A stretch of 64,000 bases of DNA from Vibrio sagamiensis NBRC 104589 (GCF_007990935.1 NZ_BJXJ01000002.1:124001-188000), one strand, 5' to 3'; positions 28,928 through 38,550 are shown, counted from the stretch's first letter. A program made the numbers and translations. Notes: a model not told the origin generated them from the letters alone.

Positions 28928-28960
28928 AAAAGCCAGTCACTTAATATCGACTGGCTTTTG
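28928..28960. terminator. Terminator between ygiM and gspB
   Basis: An 11-bp perfect stem (AAAAGCCAGTC 28928-28938 with GACTGGCTTTT 28949-28959) has a 10-nt loop and lies between convergent genes. Confidence 0.9.
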
Positions 28961-29004
28961 ACCCTCTTTTTAACCTATTGAACCTTTACCTGATCTCGAC
29001 GACA

Positions 29005-29757
29005 TTAACCTTTCCACTGGTAAGTCGAAGGAATGCTAATTTGTTCCCCTTGAAATTCAATGATTACTCCATGAGAGCTGATTTCTTTTAACAAGATTTG
29101 ATTATCAATCAGGTCACCTTGATGATATTCCACATCGTTAATTTTGACCCATCGACGTTGCTCATCGCTGGAATAAATATGAATTTGAAAGTTCAGCGCT
29201 GGTAAACGCCCTCGCCATCTCTCTTTATCTGCTTCAAGCTGACTCACATTCGCGGCAGTTGAATCGGAATAACGCTTGCTTCCTGAATATCCATCTCTGT
29301 TGGTCAAGACATCTTCTACTGTCGAAGCAAGCTCAGGAGAAAGAGAAGTCAAGTCAATATCACTTAAAGTAACACCAAGAGTATCTTGACTATTCATCGT
29401 TGGGCTCGTTGGAACTTTATTCTTCAACATGGCTTTATTGGTTTCATTAGCCGATAAGGTGTCATTACCAGCTTGAGCAGTAAAACTGCCAATCACCCTT
29501 CTGACCTTAGCGACTGGCCATTCTCTCTGTAAAGACTGCAAAGTTTGTTGCTCCGGATAGTCGAGACTTTCAAACTTTGGCTTCATAACGCGAGTGGGTA
29601 ACGACAAAGTTTCTTTAGGAAGCGGAACGGGTTGGACAGTCTCAACAATCGTCAAAGGTTCTGATCGCGGGTTAAATACCCCAAGGTACCAAGCAGAACC
29701 AATCGCACTTAAAGTGACAGGAATCAAAAAAGCGCCAAAATGTTTGGTCATAGACAT
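29005..29757 (-). CDS. gspB: GspB-like type II secretion assembly protein (ExeB type)
   Basis: The protein is 250 aa. One N-terminal membrane helix (about 9-26) is followed by a Pro-rich, low-complexity periplasmic linker. A C-terminal GspB domain (about 190-248, RLPALNFQIHIYSSDEQRRWVKIN...GVIIEFQGEQISIP) follows. In Aeromonas ExeA-ExeB help place the secretin in the outer membrane through peptidoglycan. The start shares bases with the gspA stop (TAATG at 29757-29759). The secretin operon is elsewhere, as in other vibrios. Confidence 0.88.
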   Translation of the reverse strand: MSMTKHFGAFLIPVTLSAIGSAWYLGVFNPRSEPLTIVETVQPVPLPKETLSLPTRVMKPKFESLDYPEQQTLQSLQREWPVAKVRRVIGSFTAQAGNDTLSANETNKAMLKNKVPTSPTMNSQDTLGVTLSDIDLTSLSPELASTVEDVLTNRDGYSGSKRYSDSTAANVSQLEADKERWRGRLPALNFQIHIYSSDEQRRWVKINDVEYHQGDLIDNQILLKEISSHGVIIEFQGEQISIPSTYQWKG

Positions 29758-31403
29758 TACAAATTCTCCTCATTAATCATACCTAACAGGGGCGCGTTGA
29801 GTTGAACATTTTGTTGCAAACGATCCAGTGTTTGTTTTCCAGCGATACCGTCAACATTCAAATCTTGCCAGCGTTGGAATAATTTAACTCGCTCTTTGAT
29901 TGAGGAATCAAAGGTATCGGTTCCTAATGGCGATTCATTCACGGCTAATGCTAACAGTTGATCTAACACTTCAATCGCCGGCCCTTCCATTTCCAAACGT
30001 AAGGTCTCTCGTAAAGGCGCTTGCCAAAGCTCGATGATATTTCCTTGCCACAGTGGTTTTAACCAAGAGGTAGGTAAACGAAGACGTTGTTGGCCATTTA
30101 GCACCTCTACTTTGTTATCACCAATCGCGTATAGAACGACATAGCCAACTTTACCTTGGTAATTCAGCTCTAAGATAACCGGATGATTTTGGGCGACTAA
30201 CATTGGCCAAGTCGTCATTTTACGCTGACATAACATGGTCGATTGAGCCTCGTTCAAACACAAATTGTCCCGAACTGATGACTCATACCCCCATTGTTGA
30301 TATAACTCCCTGACGGCCAAGTGCGAATGAGGTTGTGCTAACAATAAGTTGCGTTGGTCCTCGGTCAAGTGGTTGTTTTGAGTCGGAGGAGAAGCAACAA
30401 CAGCGGGACTTTCTGGCAAGGCTTCCTTTACGTCTGCAACTTGTATCGGTGCAGGTGTTGGGACTTGTGGTGTTAACGACATGCTCTGTACCATCAGCCA
30501 ACCTAAGCCCAGTGCAGCCAGAACGCCAAGCGATGCGGTCCCCCAAGAAGGCCACTTCAGTGATGCTGATGTACTTCCTTGTTGGTAAATATCCGCTTGA
30601 AACTGCATCACCTCTTCGCAAGCCTGGTAAACGGTATTTCGATCAATGTCAGTATGGCCTTGATAAAAACTCAGATTGAGTGACTTGTCACAAATCAGGT
30701 TAATCAAGCGAGGGATACCATGACTGTATTTTGCAATCACTTTGGTCGAAAAGCGGTCAAATAAAGGCTGTTCACCGCCAGCTGTATGTAAACGGAATGC
30801 AATATAATCCGCGGTCTCTTTTTCATCTAAAGGCAGTAAATGATAGCGTCCTGTAATACGCTGCGCTAACTGACGTAATTGGGTCGTTTGTAACAACCTT
30901 TGTAATTCAGGCTGCCCAACGAGAAGCACTTTAAGTAGCTTTCTTGTATCTGTTTCTAAATTGGTCAAAAGGCGTAATTGCTCTAAAACATCAGCTGCCA
31001 AGTGCTGTGCTTCATCAATAACGAGCAAAGTTTGTAACCCCTGTTGATGATTATGCTGTAGATAAGCATAAATAGCTTGATGAAGCTGCTTTGGGGTCGC
31101 ATTTGGTGGATAAATTATCTCAAACTCATCACAGATCGCTTCAAGTAGATCTTGACTAGAGAAAGTCGGATTTAAAATCAGACCAGCTTTTGTTTTCTGG
31201 TCAAGGTTAGCCAACATCACTTTAGCCACCGTTGTTTTACCTGTGCCAACCTCTCCAGTTAACATAGCAAAACCACCACCTTCACCCAAACCTGCCTTTA
31301 AATGCGTAATGGCTTCTTTGTGACGCTGGCTCAAATACAAATAACGTGGGTTTGGAACTATCGAAAAAGGCAGTTCAGCAAACCCAAAAAAGTCCTTATA
31401 CAT
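29757..31403 (-). CDS. gspA: GspA-like AAA+ ATPase with peptidoglycan-binding domain (ExeA type)
   Basis: The protein is 548 aa. A cytoplasmic AAA domain (about 1-265) shows Walker A TGEVGTGKTTVAKV and Walker B LLVIDEAQHL. One membrane helix (about 286-303) follows. The periplasmic part has a peptidase-C39-like region and a C-terminal peptidoglycan-binding fold (about 480-530, DSSIKERVKLFQRWQDLNVDGIAGKQTLDRL). With GspB it helps secretin assembly across the cell wall. The start at 31403 (MYKDFFGFAELPFSI) is family-typical. Confidence 0.92.
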   Translation of the reverse strand: MYKDFFGFAELPFSIVPNPRYLYLSQRHKEAITHLKAGLGEGGGFAMLTGEVGTGKTTVAKVMLANLDQKTKAGLILNPTFSSQDLLEAICDEFEIIYPPNATPKQLHQAIYAYLQHNHQQGLQTLLVIDEAQHLAADVLEQLRLLTNLETDTRKLLKVLLVGQPELQRLLQTTQLRQLAQRITGRYHLLPLDEKETADYIAFRLHTAGGEQPLFDRFSTKVIAKYSHGIPRLINLICDKSLNLSFYQGHTDIDRNTVYQACEEVMQFQADIYQQGSTSASLKWPSWGTASLGVLAALGLGWLMVQSMSLTPQVPTPAPIQVADVKEALPESPAVVASPPTQNNHLTEDQRNLLLAQPHSHLAVRELYQQWGYESSVRDNLCLNEAQSTMLCQRKMTTWPMLVAQNHPVILELNYQGKVGYVVLYAIGDNKVEVLNGQQRLRLPTSWLKPLWQGNIIELWQAPLRETLRLEMEGPAIEVLDQLLALAVNESPLGTDTFDSSIKERVKLFQRWQDLNVDGIAGKQTLDRLQQNVQLNAPLLGMINEENL

Positions 31404-31738
31404 TAGGCTCTCCAGATACACTCCATTTCTTATTAATGAAGTTTCTTATATCAGACTAAAGAGACTCTTAGAGTCTGATTTAGTTCTTTTTTTACTTCCA
31501 ATCATTACAAAATAATGACTTTTATCGAAATCTATCGACCTTTCGAGTGATTTTTGTGCAAAAGAAAAGTGACATTTCAAAACATTGTCATGCTACAAAA
31601 GCCATAAATGGCAGCAATAATCAGTACAAAAGCTCAACAGACCCTATTGATTTGGGGTAACATCGATTATCAATAGGGGCAAAGTACCACTGCTTGCCTC
31701 AATGTCCAACGTCATATCGATAAATTAAGAGGTAATTC
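31404..31738. promoter_or_regulatory. Divergent gspA/cca gap with two inverted repeats
   Basis: Two hairpins are visible: 31450-31457 with 31472-31479 (8 bp, with an inner AAG/CTT and a T-run after it on the plus strand), and 31642-31651 with 31669-31678 (10 bp perfect, CCCTATTGAT/ATCAATAGGG). No gene is seen. The first looks like a plus-strand terminator, although the only known upstream gene runs the other way. Confidence 0.5.
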
Positions 31739-32962
31739 GTGCAGGTTTATTTAGTCGGAGGGGCGGTTCGCGATCGTTTACTAGGGCTCACCAATCACGA
31801 TAGAGATTGGGTAGTAGTAGGTTCAACCCCTCAAGAGATGCTAAATCAAGGCTATATTACGGTGGGTAAAGACTTCCCCGTTTTTTTGCACCCCAGCAAT
31901 AAAGAAGAATACGCACTCGCACGGACTGAACGTAAATCTGGTCAAGGCTATACTGGTTTTGAGTGTTTTTTCGACCCATCAGTGACCCTAGAAGAAGACC
32001 TTCTTCGACGTGATTTAACCATTAATGCCATGGCCATTGATGAAGCGGGTGCACTACACGACCCTTACGGTGGTCAGCAAGATATTGAAAACAAGCAACT
32101 GCGCCATGTTTCTGAGGCATTTATTGAAGATCCGCTAAGAGTATTACGTGTGGCCCGCTTTGCGGCAAAGTTGGCACCTCAAGGCTTCCAAGTCGCTCAA
32201 GAAACCATGCAGTTAATGCGCCGTATTGTCGAAAGTGGTGAATTAGAGACACTCACCACAGAACGTGTGTGGCAAGAATGGCACAAATCCCTATCGAGCT
32301 CTCGTCCAGATGTATTTTTATCCGTACTTAGAGAGTGTGGCGCGCTCGCTATCGTGCTACCTGAGCTGGATAACTTATTTGGTGTGCCGCAACCCGCTCA
32401 GTGGCACCCTGAAATCGACACTGGCATTCATACATTAATGGTGGCCCATCAGGCCGCTATCTTAAGCGCCTCTTTATCGGTGAGGTTTGCTGCACAAGTA
32501 CACGATCTCGGTAAGGGGCTCACGCCAGAAAGTGAGTGGCCAAGCCATAAAATGCACTGCCATACGGGTTTAAAACTTATTAAACAGTTATGTAAACGAG
32601 TCAAGGTCCCCAATGAGTTTAGAGACTTGGCGCTAATGGTCTGCGAGCAGCACTCCAACATTCATCGAGCCGCTGAGCTCAAACCGAAAACCATCCTTAA
32701 AGTTCTCAACAAATTTGATGTATGGCGCAAACCTGAACGTTTACCCGATATTTTACTGTGTTGCCAAGCCGATCACGCAGGCCGTAAAGGGTTAGAACAT
32801 TTGCCCTACCCACAGGCGGAGATATTTACTAAAGCCTATCAAGCTGCAGCGGCCGTTGATGTTCAGGCTATTATCCGAGATGGTTTTACAGGCCAAGATA
32901 TCCGTACTGAGCAAGATAAACGTCGAATTGAAGCAATTACAGTCGCACTTCGCAAAGCTTGA
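31739..32962 (+). CDS. cca: CCA-adding tRNA nucleotidyltransferase
   Basis: The protein is 407 aa. It adds or repairs the 3' CCA of tRNAs. It starts with GTG, preceded by AGAGGT. The catalytic nucleotidyltransferase head has LVGGAVRDRLLG and the DRDW carboxylates; RRDLTINAMA and the DPLRVLRVARFAAK neck follow. A C-terminal HD domain (about 225-330, HDLGKGL, CEQHSN) marks the gammaproteobacterial multifunctional class with phosphatase and phosphodiesterase activity. It lies between the gspAB insertion and uppP. Confidence 0.96.
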   Translation: MQVYLVGGAVRDRLLGLTNHDRDWVVVGSTPQEMLNQGYITVGKDFPVFLHPSNKEEYALARTERKSGQGYTGFECFFDPSVTLEEDLLRRDLTINAMAIDEAGALHDPYGGQQDIENKQLRHVSEAFIEDPLRVLRVARFAAKLAPQGFQVAQETMQLMRRIVESGELETLTTERVWQEWHKSLSSSRPDVFLSVLRECGALAIVLPELDNLFGVPQPAQWHPEIDTGIHTLMVAHQAAILSASLSVRFAAQVHDLGKGLTPESEWPSHKMHCHTGLKLIKQLCKRVKVPNEFRDLALMVCEQHSNIHRAAELKPKTILKVLNKFDVWRKPERLPDILLCCQADHAGRKGLEHLPYPQAEIFTKAYQAAAAVDVQAIIRDGFTGQDIRTEQDKRRIEAITVALRKA

Positions 32963-33005
32963 GACATCAACACATACTCAACTAACCAATCGAACTAGAA
33001 GGATG

Positions 33006-33035
33006 AAAAAAGGCCAACTCATTAGAGCTGGCCTT
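33006..33035 (-). terminator. uppP terminator (shared with cca)
   Basis: The stem AAGGCCA/TGGCCTT (33010-33016 with 33029-33035) has an inner CTC/GAG and is followed on the minus strand by a T-run. Confidence 0.8.
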
Positions 33036-33041
33036 GAGAAA

Positions 33042-33851
33042 TTAAGCACCATTGCTTAGTAAAAACGTGAATAATCCAATACCAAGAATCAAGCGGTAAA
33101 TAACAAATGGCGTCATACCCATACGTGAAATAATCTTCAAGAAGAAGTGAATACACAGGTAAGCACTAATGAAAGATGTGATGATCCCAGTGAATAAAAA
33201 GCCCGTATGAACCGGTTCGCCACTGGTCACCAATTTCATCCCTAAATAGCCCCCCGCTAAAGTGATGATCGGAATTGACATTAAAAATGAAAAACGTGCC
33301 GCAGCTTCTCGAGTAAAGCCTAAGTAAAGCGCCGCCGTGATCGTCGCTCCAGAACGAGAAGTCCCTGGAATAATGGCTAGCGCTTGGGCAAAACCAATAA
33401 ATAACGCTTGTTTCCATCCGGTTTGATATTCATCGACGGCTTGTTTTGCATGTTTATCCGCCCACCACAGCAATAAGCCAAACACGATAGTCGTGGTTGC
33501 AATTACATAAGCGCTTCGAAGGTAAAGCTCTATAATATCTTTCATTAATAGACCAAAGATACACGCAGGTATGGTGGCGATCACGATCATCCATGCCAGT
33601 TTTGCCTCTTTGCCTCGCTCCCCGCTAAAGATAGAAGCAAATAAAGCGCGTAATAACGTTATAACTTCTTGCCGGAAATAAATCACTACGGCCAGTAAGG
33701 TGCCGACATGCACTGCGACATCAAAAGCAAGCCCTTGATCTTCCCAGCCTAAGATCGCGGAAGGGAGAATTAAGTGCGCAGAGCTGGAAATCGGTAAGAA
33801 CTCTGTCAGTCCTTGAATTAACGCCAGAATGAAGGCTTCAAAGTAACTCAT
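33042..33851 (-). CDS. uppP: Undecaprenyl-diphosphatase (BacA type)
   Basis: The protein is 269 aa. This integral membrane enzyme recycles undecaprenyl pyrophosphate to the carrier phosphate for peptidoglycan and LPS export and confers bacitracin tolerance. Motifs are [16 protein letters not shown] (about 14-29, catalytic Glu) and [10 protein letters not shown] (about 166-175, catalytic Arg). About eight membrane segments are visible. It lies between cca and folK as in many gammaproteobacteria. Confidence 0.97.
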   Translation of the reverse strand: MSYFEAFILALIQGLTEFLPISSSAHLILPSAILGWEDQGLAFDVAVHVGTLLAVVIYFRQEVITLLRALFASIFSGERGKEAKLAWMIVIATIPACIFGLLMKDIIELYLRSAYVIATTTIVFGLLLWWADKHAKQAVDEYQTGWKQALFIGFAQALAIIPGTSRSGATITAALYLGFTREAAARFSFLMSIPIITLAGGYLGMKLVTSGEPVHTGFLFTGIITSFISAYLCIHFFLKIISRMGMTPFVIYRLILGIGLFTFLLSNGA

Positions 33852-33866
33852 ATAAATAACTCGATA

Positions 33867-34349
33867 TTATAGTGAAAGAGAAATCGGTGTAAGGGTGTCA
33901 ACCGGCTGCATTGTTTGCCAAATCTCCGCGATGGTGCGCCCATCACCAGGGATAACCAATTTAGGATCGAGATCAAACAGCGGTTTGGTTACAAAAGGAT
34001 ATTTAAAAACATCACTGCGTGGTAGCTCAGGATCTTGAATGGAAAGACACGAACCAAACAAGATAAGATCAAGATCTAACGTTCGATCTTGATACTTTTG
34101 CGCGTCTTTTTCGCGCCCCCATTTGAATTCTATTTCACGCAATTCATGACTCAAGATTTCCAGTGATAACTGGGTAGAAAAACTAACCACAAAATTATAA
34201 AAAGGCTGGCTGCTAAAGCCAACCGGATCACATTCATATATCGGTGACACGCAAAGGTCAGAACCCAACTTTTGCAATTCAAGATAAGCCATTCGAGCAT
34301 GCCGCTCTCTATCAATATTTGTGCCGACACCAATATACGCTTTTATCAT
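33867..34349 (-). CDS. folK: 2-amino-4-hydroxy-6-hydroxymethyldihydropteridine pyrophosphokinase
   Basis: The protein is 160 aa and catalyses pyrophosphoryl transfer in folate synthesis. Visible motifs are YIGVGTNIDRERHARMAYLELQ at the N-terminus, FYNFVVSF, and the metal-binding DRTLDLDLILFG. Its start overlaps the folB stop by 4 bp (ATGA), so the two folate genes are coupled. The residue pattern is shorter and more divergent than the E. coli folK elsewhere in that genome. A second, pcnB-linked folK may exist outside the window. Confidence 0.9.
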   Translation of the reverse strand: MIKAYIGVGTNIDRERHARMAYLELQKLGSDLCVSPIYECDPVGFSSQPFYNFVVSFSTQLSLEILSHELREIEFKWGREKDAQKYQDRTLDLDLILFGSCLSIQDPELPRSDVFKYPFVTKPLFDLDPKLVIPGDGRTIAEIWQTMQPVDTLTPISLSL

Positions 34350-34705
34350 GCTTGGCCTCGCTCAATCACTACACCAACAGTGCGCGCTTGAGGGACAGCC
34401 CCTGGTTTTGCTAAACGAATCTTCACCCAAGGAACAGAGAAACGCTGTGTGATAATGTCAGCAATTTCCTCAGCCACTCGCTCAATCAGTAAAAAACGGC
34501 CGTTTTCAATGTGATTAAGCACCGCTTCACTGACTTGCGAATAATCCAAGGCATCTTGAACATCATCACTTTTACCTGCTGGTTTGTTGTCATGCGCCAT
34601 TTCTATGTCCAAAACCAGCTTTTGCTTGATTTGCTGCTCCCAGTCATAAACACCAATGGTGGTGAGCACTTCTAACTGTTCAATAAAAACTTTATCCAGA
34701 GCCAT
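34346..34705 (-). CDS. folB: Dihydroneopterin aldolase
   Basis: The protein is 119 aa and converts 7,8-dihydroneopterin to the hydroxymethyl pterin used by FolK. Typical features are FIEQLEVLTTIGVYDWEQQIKQKLVLDIEM with the catalytic Glu, DYSQVSEAVL, and FLLIERVAEEIADII. It is upstream of and overlaps folK, and divergent from plsY, the conserved E. coli arrangement. The SD AGGAT lies upstream. Confidence 0.95.
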   Translation of the reverse strand: MALDKVFIEQLEVLTTIGVYDWEQQIKQKLVLDIEMAHDNKPAGKSDDVQDALDYSQVSEAVLNHIENGRFLLIERVAEEIADIITQRFSVPWVKIRLAKPGAVPQARTVGVVIERGQA

Positions 34706-34921
34706 CTTCTCTATCCTTTTCTGCCAGAGGTCGGATACCCATTATGGGTAATTTAATCGTAGAATTCTCTCACTGAGTCGCCTAAATAGGCTTAAATCTG
34801 TTAACTCAGGTACAATAATGCTTGCTCCATCGCAGAGACTATTTTTGCTACACGCCAAATCAGAGTATGATAGCAATTCCGTTGGCACTGAGCACGACAT
34901 TCCATTATCTCAAGGACTTAT

Positions 34922-35533
34922 ATGGACGCACTGGCACTGATAATGACAATGGCCGCCTATCTATTGGGTTCAATCTCCAGTGCGGTACTCATTTGTCGTT
35001 TATTAAGACTGCCTGATCCCCGCCAAGTCGGCTCAAATAATCCTGGTGCGACGAATGTACTTCGTATTGGTGGTAAAGGGGCCGCGGTTGCTGTCTTACT
35101 GTGTGATATGCTCAAAGGCACTATCCCTGTCTGGTGTGGGTATCTGCTTGGTATCGACCCAATCATTCTTGGCATCATCGCAATCGCAGCTTGTCTTGGG
35201 CACATGTACCCTATTTTCTTTCACTTTCAAGGCGGAAAAGGAGTAGCAACAGCATTAGGCGCCATTGCTCCTATTGGATTTGATTTGATGGGCTTGGTGC
35301 TTCTCACCTGGTTATCGGTTGCTGTTTTGTTCCGTTACTCTTCTCTCGCTGCCTTAGTTACCGTCTTACTTGCTCCTTTTTACACTTGGCTACTTAAACC
35401 TCAATACACTCTACCCGTTGCCATGCTGTGCTGCTTAATCGTGTTTAAGCATCACCCAAACATCCGTCGTTTGTTATCCGGTGAAGAACCTAAGATCGGT
35501 GAAAAGAAAAATATAGAAAAAAACTCGGCCTAA
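34922..35533 (+). CDS. plsY: Glycerol-3-phosphate acyltransferase PlsY
   Basis: The protein is 203 aa. This membrane enzyme transfers acyl groups from acyl-phosphate to glycerol 3-phosphate, the first step of phospholipid synthesis. Conserved cytoplasmic motifs are [12 protein letters not shown] (about 36-47), [21 protein letters not shown] (about 93-113), and a basic C-terminal [14 protein letters not shown]. Five membrane helices are visible. The SD AAGGA is clear. The stop codon lies in the loop of its terminator. Confidence 0.96.
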   Translation: MDALALIMTMAAYLLGSISSAVLICRLLRLPDPRQVGSNNPGATNVLRIGGKGAAVAVLLCDMLKGTIPVWCGYLLGIDPIILGIIAIAACLGHMYPIFFHFQGGKGVATALGAIAPIGFDLMGLVLLTWLSVAVLFRYSSLAALVTVLLAPFYTWLLKPQYTLPVAMLCCLIVFKHHPNIRRLLSGEEPKIGEKKNIEKNSA

Positions 35534-35544
35534 CACCGAGTTTT
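35520..35544 (+). terminator. plsY terminator overlapping the stop codon
   Basis: A 9-bp perfect stem (AAAACTCGG 35520-35528 with CCGAGTTTT 35536-35544) has the TAA stop in its 7-nt loop. Confidence 0.85.
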
Positions 35545-35568
35545 CTCTGTGAGTTCTTAGTAGTAAAA

Positions 35569-36384
35569 CTAAGCATGCACTCTGTTTAAAAAGCTCAATA
35601 GCATTTGGTTGACAAACTCAGGCTGCTCTAAAGAGCTGATATGTCCCGCTTGTGGAATTTCGACCAATTCACTGCCAGTGATGCAATCATTCATTAAATA
35701 AGACTCAAACACAGGACGGGGCTTATCCTCACGTCCTACTGCAATTAAGGTAGGTAACGCGAACGCTTCAGAGTCTTCAATGACATCACGGCGGCCAAAG
35801 ACCATACGACCAATACGAGCAATCTCAACTGCACGATCACCTTGCAGTGCAGTTAGGCTTTGTTTGAAGGAAGCCACCAGCTCAGGATTCACTTGCTCAG
35901 CATCATTGGCGAAAAACAGCGGGGTGACCACTTCAACAAGTGGTTCAGGAATGGCTTGCACTTGGCTGATAGTATCGAGCATTGCGAAATATTTCTTATG
36001 CGTCACTTCGGGTTCTAGGCCGATAAAGGTATCCATTAGAACCAGAGACTTCACTCGTTGAGGCGCTTGCGAGGTTAGCTCAGCGCCCCACATGCCACCC
36101 ACAGAAAGACCGACAATGGAAAACTGCTCAATGGATAAGTGATCCATCAACGCCAGCATATGCTGGGCATAATCGACCAAAGATCGTGTGGAAGACGGTG
36201 CCGCCTCGGATTCACCATGAGCCCAAAGATCGGGGACAATACAACGGTAAGATTGACTCAACAGTTCAATCTGTGGTGCCCACATTTGACTATCCCAAAG
36301 ATAACTGTGTCCAAATAACAACACGGGACCTTCGCCTTGATCTAAATACGCAAGCTGCTGACCTTCAATTTCAAACTTATTCAT
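35569..36384 (-). CDS. Alpha/beta hydrolase of unknown substrate
   Basis: The protein is 271 aa from MNKFEIEGQQLAYLDQG; an ATG four codons upstream (36396) is also possible. The canonical fold shows FGHSYLWDSQMW (oxyanion region), nucleophile Ser in GLSVGGMWGAEL (about residue 97), acid Asp in AVGREDKPRP, and His in QAGHISSLEQPEFV. It resembles the 3-oxoadipate enol-lactonase/haloperoxidase-like group. No pathway neighbours suggest a substrate. Confidence 0.8.
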   Translation of the reverse strand: MNKFEIEGQQLAYLDQGEGPVLLFGHSYLWDSQMWAPQIELLSQSYRCIVPDLWAHGESEAAPSSTRSLVDYAQHMLALMDHLSIEQFSIVGLSVGGMWGAELTSQAPQRVKSLVLMDTFIGLEPEVTHKKYFAMLDTISQVQAIPEPLVEVVTPLFFANDAEQVNPELVASFKQSLTALQGDRAVEIARIGRMVFGRRDVIEDSEAFALPTLIAVGREDKPRPVFESYLMNDCITGSELVEIPQAGHISSLEQPEFVNQMLLSFLNRVHA

Positions 36385-36502
36385 TGTTCTATCCATTTAT
36401 TGTTGTGAGGTATAACCTTCGCGTCGACAAAAAGCCTTCTGTTGTCGCCAATCACGCATATGAGGTTACTGAGTGAGCTATTTCAATGGTGGCGCGAAAA
36501 AC

Positions 36503-36529
36503 AAAGGCCTCTGATAAGTAGAGACCTTT
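36503..36529 (-). terminator. tsaD terminator
   Basis: The stem AAAGGCCTCT/AGAGACCTTT (36503-36512 with 36520-36529) has one mismatch and is followed on the minus strand by GTTTTTCG, 38 nt past the tsaD stop. Confidence 0.75.
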
Positions 36530-36566
36530 AAAACATTTGATGTACTTTCAATCAAAAGCATCAGGA

Positions 36567-37583
36567 TTAAGCAATGGGTGTCAACTGATCGATCGGCCAA
36601 CGTGGGCGTGCTTCTACAGCCATATCTGACACTTCGCCATTTTTCAAACGCTGCATACCAGCATAGGCAATCATTGCACCATTATCGGTACAAAACTCCG
36701 TACGCGGGTAGTAAACCTCTCCTCCCACTTTTTGGGCCAACTTCTCAAGCTCCGCACGCAAACGGCGATTGGCACTCACGCCCCCCGCAATGACGATACG
36801 CTTCATACCGGTTTGCTCGAGTGCGCGCTTACATTTGATAGCCAACGTCGCACATACTGCCTCTTCGAATGCATAAGCGATATCTGCACGGGTCTGATCA
36901 TCATTACCATTGGCAGCAATTGTATTGGCGGTAAAGGTTTTTAGACCTGAGAAACTCATGTCTAGACCAGGCACGTTAGTCATTGGACGTGGGAACTTAA
37001 AGCGACCCGGCGTGCCTTTCTCTGCGAGTTTAGAGAGCAATGGCCCTCCAGGGTAATCGAGGCCCATTAGCTTAGCGGTCTTATCAAACGCTTCACCTGC
37101 AGCGTCATCAATCGATTCACCTAAGATTTTGTACTCACCAATCCCTTTAACTTCCACCATCATAGAATGGCCACCGGATACCAAGACTGCAACAAATGGA
37201 AATGGCGGTGGACTATCCTCTAACATCGGAGCAAGTAAGTGGCCTTCCATATGGTGAACAGGTACCGCTGGCACTCCCCAAGCGTAAGCAATACTGCGGC
37301 CAATTGTCGCTCCCACAAGTAAGGCTCCCACTAGACCGGGACCTGCCGTATAGGCAATCCCATCGATGTCTTTAGGTGTCAGATTGGCTTCTTTCAGCGC
37401 CGCTTTGATAAGCGGAATGGTTTTTTTAACGTGATCACGTGAGGCCAGCTCAGGCACCACGCCACCATAGTCAGCATGAAGTTTAACTTGGCTGTAAAGC
37501 TGGTGTGACAACAGACCTTTTTCATCATCGTATATGGCGATGCCAGTCTCATCACAAGAGGTCTCAATACCAATAATGCGCAT
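36567..37583 (-). CDS. tsaD: TsaD, tRNA threonylcarbamoyladenosine transferase subunit
   Basis: The protein is 338 aa. With TsaB and TsaE it transfers the threonylcarbamoyl group to A37 of ANN-decoding tRNAs. The ASKHA fold shows [15 protein letters not shown], the metal-binding HMEGHLLAP (HxxxH near residue 111) and VSGGHSMM, and C-terminal [10 protein letters not shown] and [13 protein letters not shown]. The start at 37583 (MRIIGIETS) matches the family; in-frame ATGs up to 37670 do not. It is divergent from rpsU. Confidence 0.97.
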   Translation of the reverse strand: MRIIGIETSCDETGIAIYDDEKGLLSHQLYSQVKLHADYGGVVPELASRDHVKKTIPLIKAALKEANLTPKDIDGIAYTAGPGLVGALLVGATIGRSIAYAWGVPAVPVHHMEGHLLAPMLEDSPPPFPFVAVLVSGGHSMMVEVKGIGEYKILGESIDDAAGEAFDKTAKLMGLDYPGGPLLSKLAEKGTPGRFKFPRPMTNVPGLDMSFSGLKTFTANTIAANGNDDQTRADIAYAFEEAVCATLAIKCKRALEQTGMKRIVIAGGVSANRRLRAELEKLAQKVGGEVYYPRTEFCTDNGAMIAYAGMQRLKNGEVSDMAVEARPRWPIDQLTPIA

Positions 37584-37685
37584 GGTTATCTCAGTATGCT
37601 TTTTATGTAGAAGGAATTTATAGGCCATATTACCTTGCCTTGGGGCTGCAAACAAATTTTGTACAGACAATAAGCGATAAAAGGC

Positions 37686-37715
37686 TTTACAAAGCTTATG
37701 TGTTCGGATTAAAAT
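37686..37715 (+). promoter_or_regulatory. Candidate promoter of the rpsU-dnaG-rpoD operon
   Basis: TTTACA (37686-37691) and TAAAAT (37710-37715) are separated by 18 bp, followed by a CCGC discriminator; the start would be about 90 nt before rpsU. No clear LexA box is seen in the 37584-37813 gap. Confidence 0.5.
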
Positions 37716-37813
37716 TCCGCACCATTTTTGATCAAGCTGGTATTAGACTAAACAATTACGATTTGGTTTACTGAAATCCAGCGTTAACGAATAACCCCTG
37801 AGGTGAAAGGCAT

Positions 37814-38029
37814 ATGCCAGTAGTTAAAGTACGTGAAAACGAACCGTTCGACGTTGCTCTACGTCGTTTCAAGCGCTCTTGCGAAAAAGCAGGTATCCTT
37901 TCTGAAGTGCGTCGTCGTGAGCACTACGAAAAACCAACTACAGTTCGCAAACGCGCTAAAGCAGCAGCTCAAAAGCGTCACGCTAAGAAGCTAGCTCGCG
38001 AAAATGCTCGTCGCGTTCGCCTGTACTAA
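37814..38029 (+). CDS. rpsU: 30S ribosomal protein S21 (bS21)
   Basis: The protein is 71 aa and extremely basic ([21 protein letters not shown] to [11 protein letters not shown]), identical in layout to E. coli S21. It is first gene of the macromolecular synthesis operon. The strong SD GAGGTGAAAGG lies just upstream. Confidence 0.98.
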
Positions 38030-38056
38030 TAACTGGACTCCAAAAGGAATTTAGTT

Positions 38057-38500
38057 ATGGCTCTTATTGAACAACTCAAAGAAGAGCAAAAATTAGCGAT
38101 GAAAGCCAAGGACAAATTGCGCCTTGGAACTATCCGTTTAGCCTTATCAGCAATTAAGCAACGTGAAGTTGACGAACAGATTACTCTGAACGATGACGAC
38201 ATTCTTGCCGTGTTGACCAAGATGGTTAAACAACGTCGCGATTCTGTAGCGCAATTTGAAGCAGCAAATCGTCAAGATCTTGCTGATGCTGAACGAGCAG
38301 AAATTACCGTTCTTGAGGATTTTATGCCTCAACCACTGACAGATGAAGAAGTAGCGTCTCTCGTTGAGAAGGCAATCATTGAATCTGGCGCAGCTGGTAT
38401 GCAAGACATGGGCAAAGTAATGGGCGTTCTTAAGCCACGAATTCAAGGGCGTGCAGATATGGGTAAAGTGAGCGGTTTAGTTCGCACTAAGTTGGCTTGA
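38057..38500 (+). CDS. yqeY: GatB/YqeY domain protein
   Basis: The protein is 147 aa and consists only of the YqeY domain, also found at the C-terminus of GatB (MALIEQLKEEQKLAMKAKDKLRLGTIRLALSAIKQ; FMPQPLTDEEV; MGKVMGVLKPRIQGRADMGKVSGLVRTKL). Its free-standing role is unclear, though tRNA-related binding is suspected. It sits between rpsU and dnaG, a position common in Vibrio but absent from the E. coli operon. The SD AAAGGA is clear. Confidence 0.93.
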   Translation: MALIEQLKEEQKLAMKAKDKLRLGTIRLALSAIKQREVDEQITLNDDDILAVLTKMVKQRRDSVAQFEAANRQDLADAERAEITVLEDFMPQPLTDEEVASLVEKAIIESGAAGMQDMGKVMGVLKPRIQGRADMGKVSGLVRTKLA

Positions 38501-38519
38501 TACCCCACCCAATTTCAAC

Positions 38520-38550
38520 AAGCCGTGCTATCCTATGGAACGCACGGCTT
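38520..38550 (+). terminator. Internal attenuating hairpin before dnaG
   Basis: A 9-bp perfect stem (AAGCCGTGC 38520-38528 with GCACGGCTT 38542-38550) is followed by GTTTGTAT, a weak T-tract. It corresponds to the known partial terminator that lowers dnaG expression in the E. coli operon. Confidence 0.7.

Noticed and set aside
28976..31421. gspAB as a horizontally acquired insertion
   Set aside because: Codon use and composition look like the neighbours, and vibrios commonly carry gspAB away from the main secretion operon.
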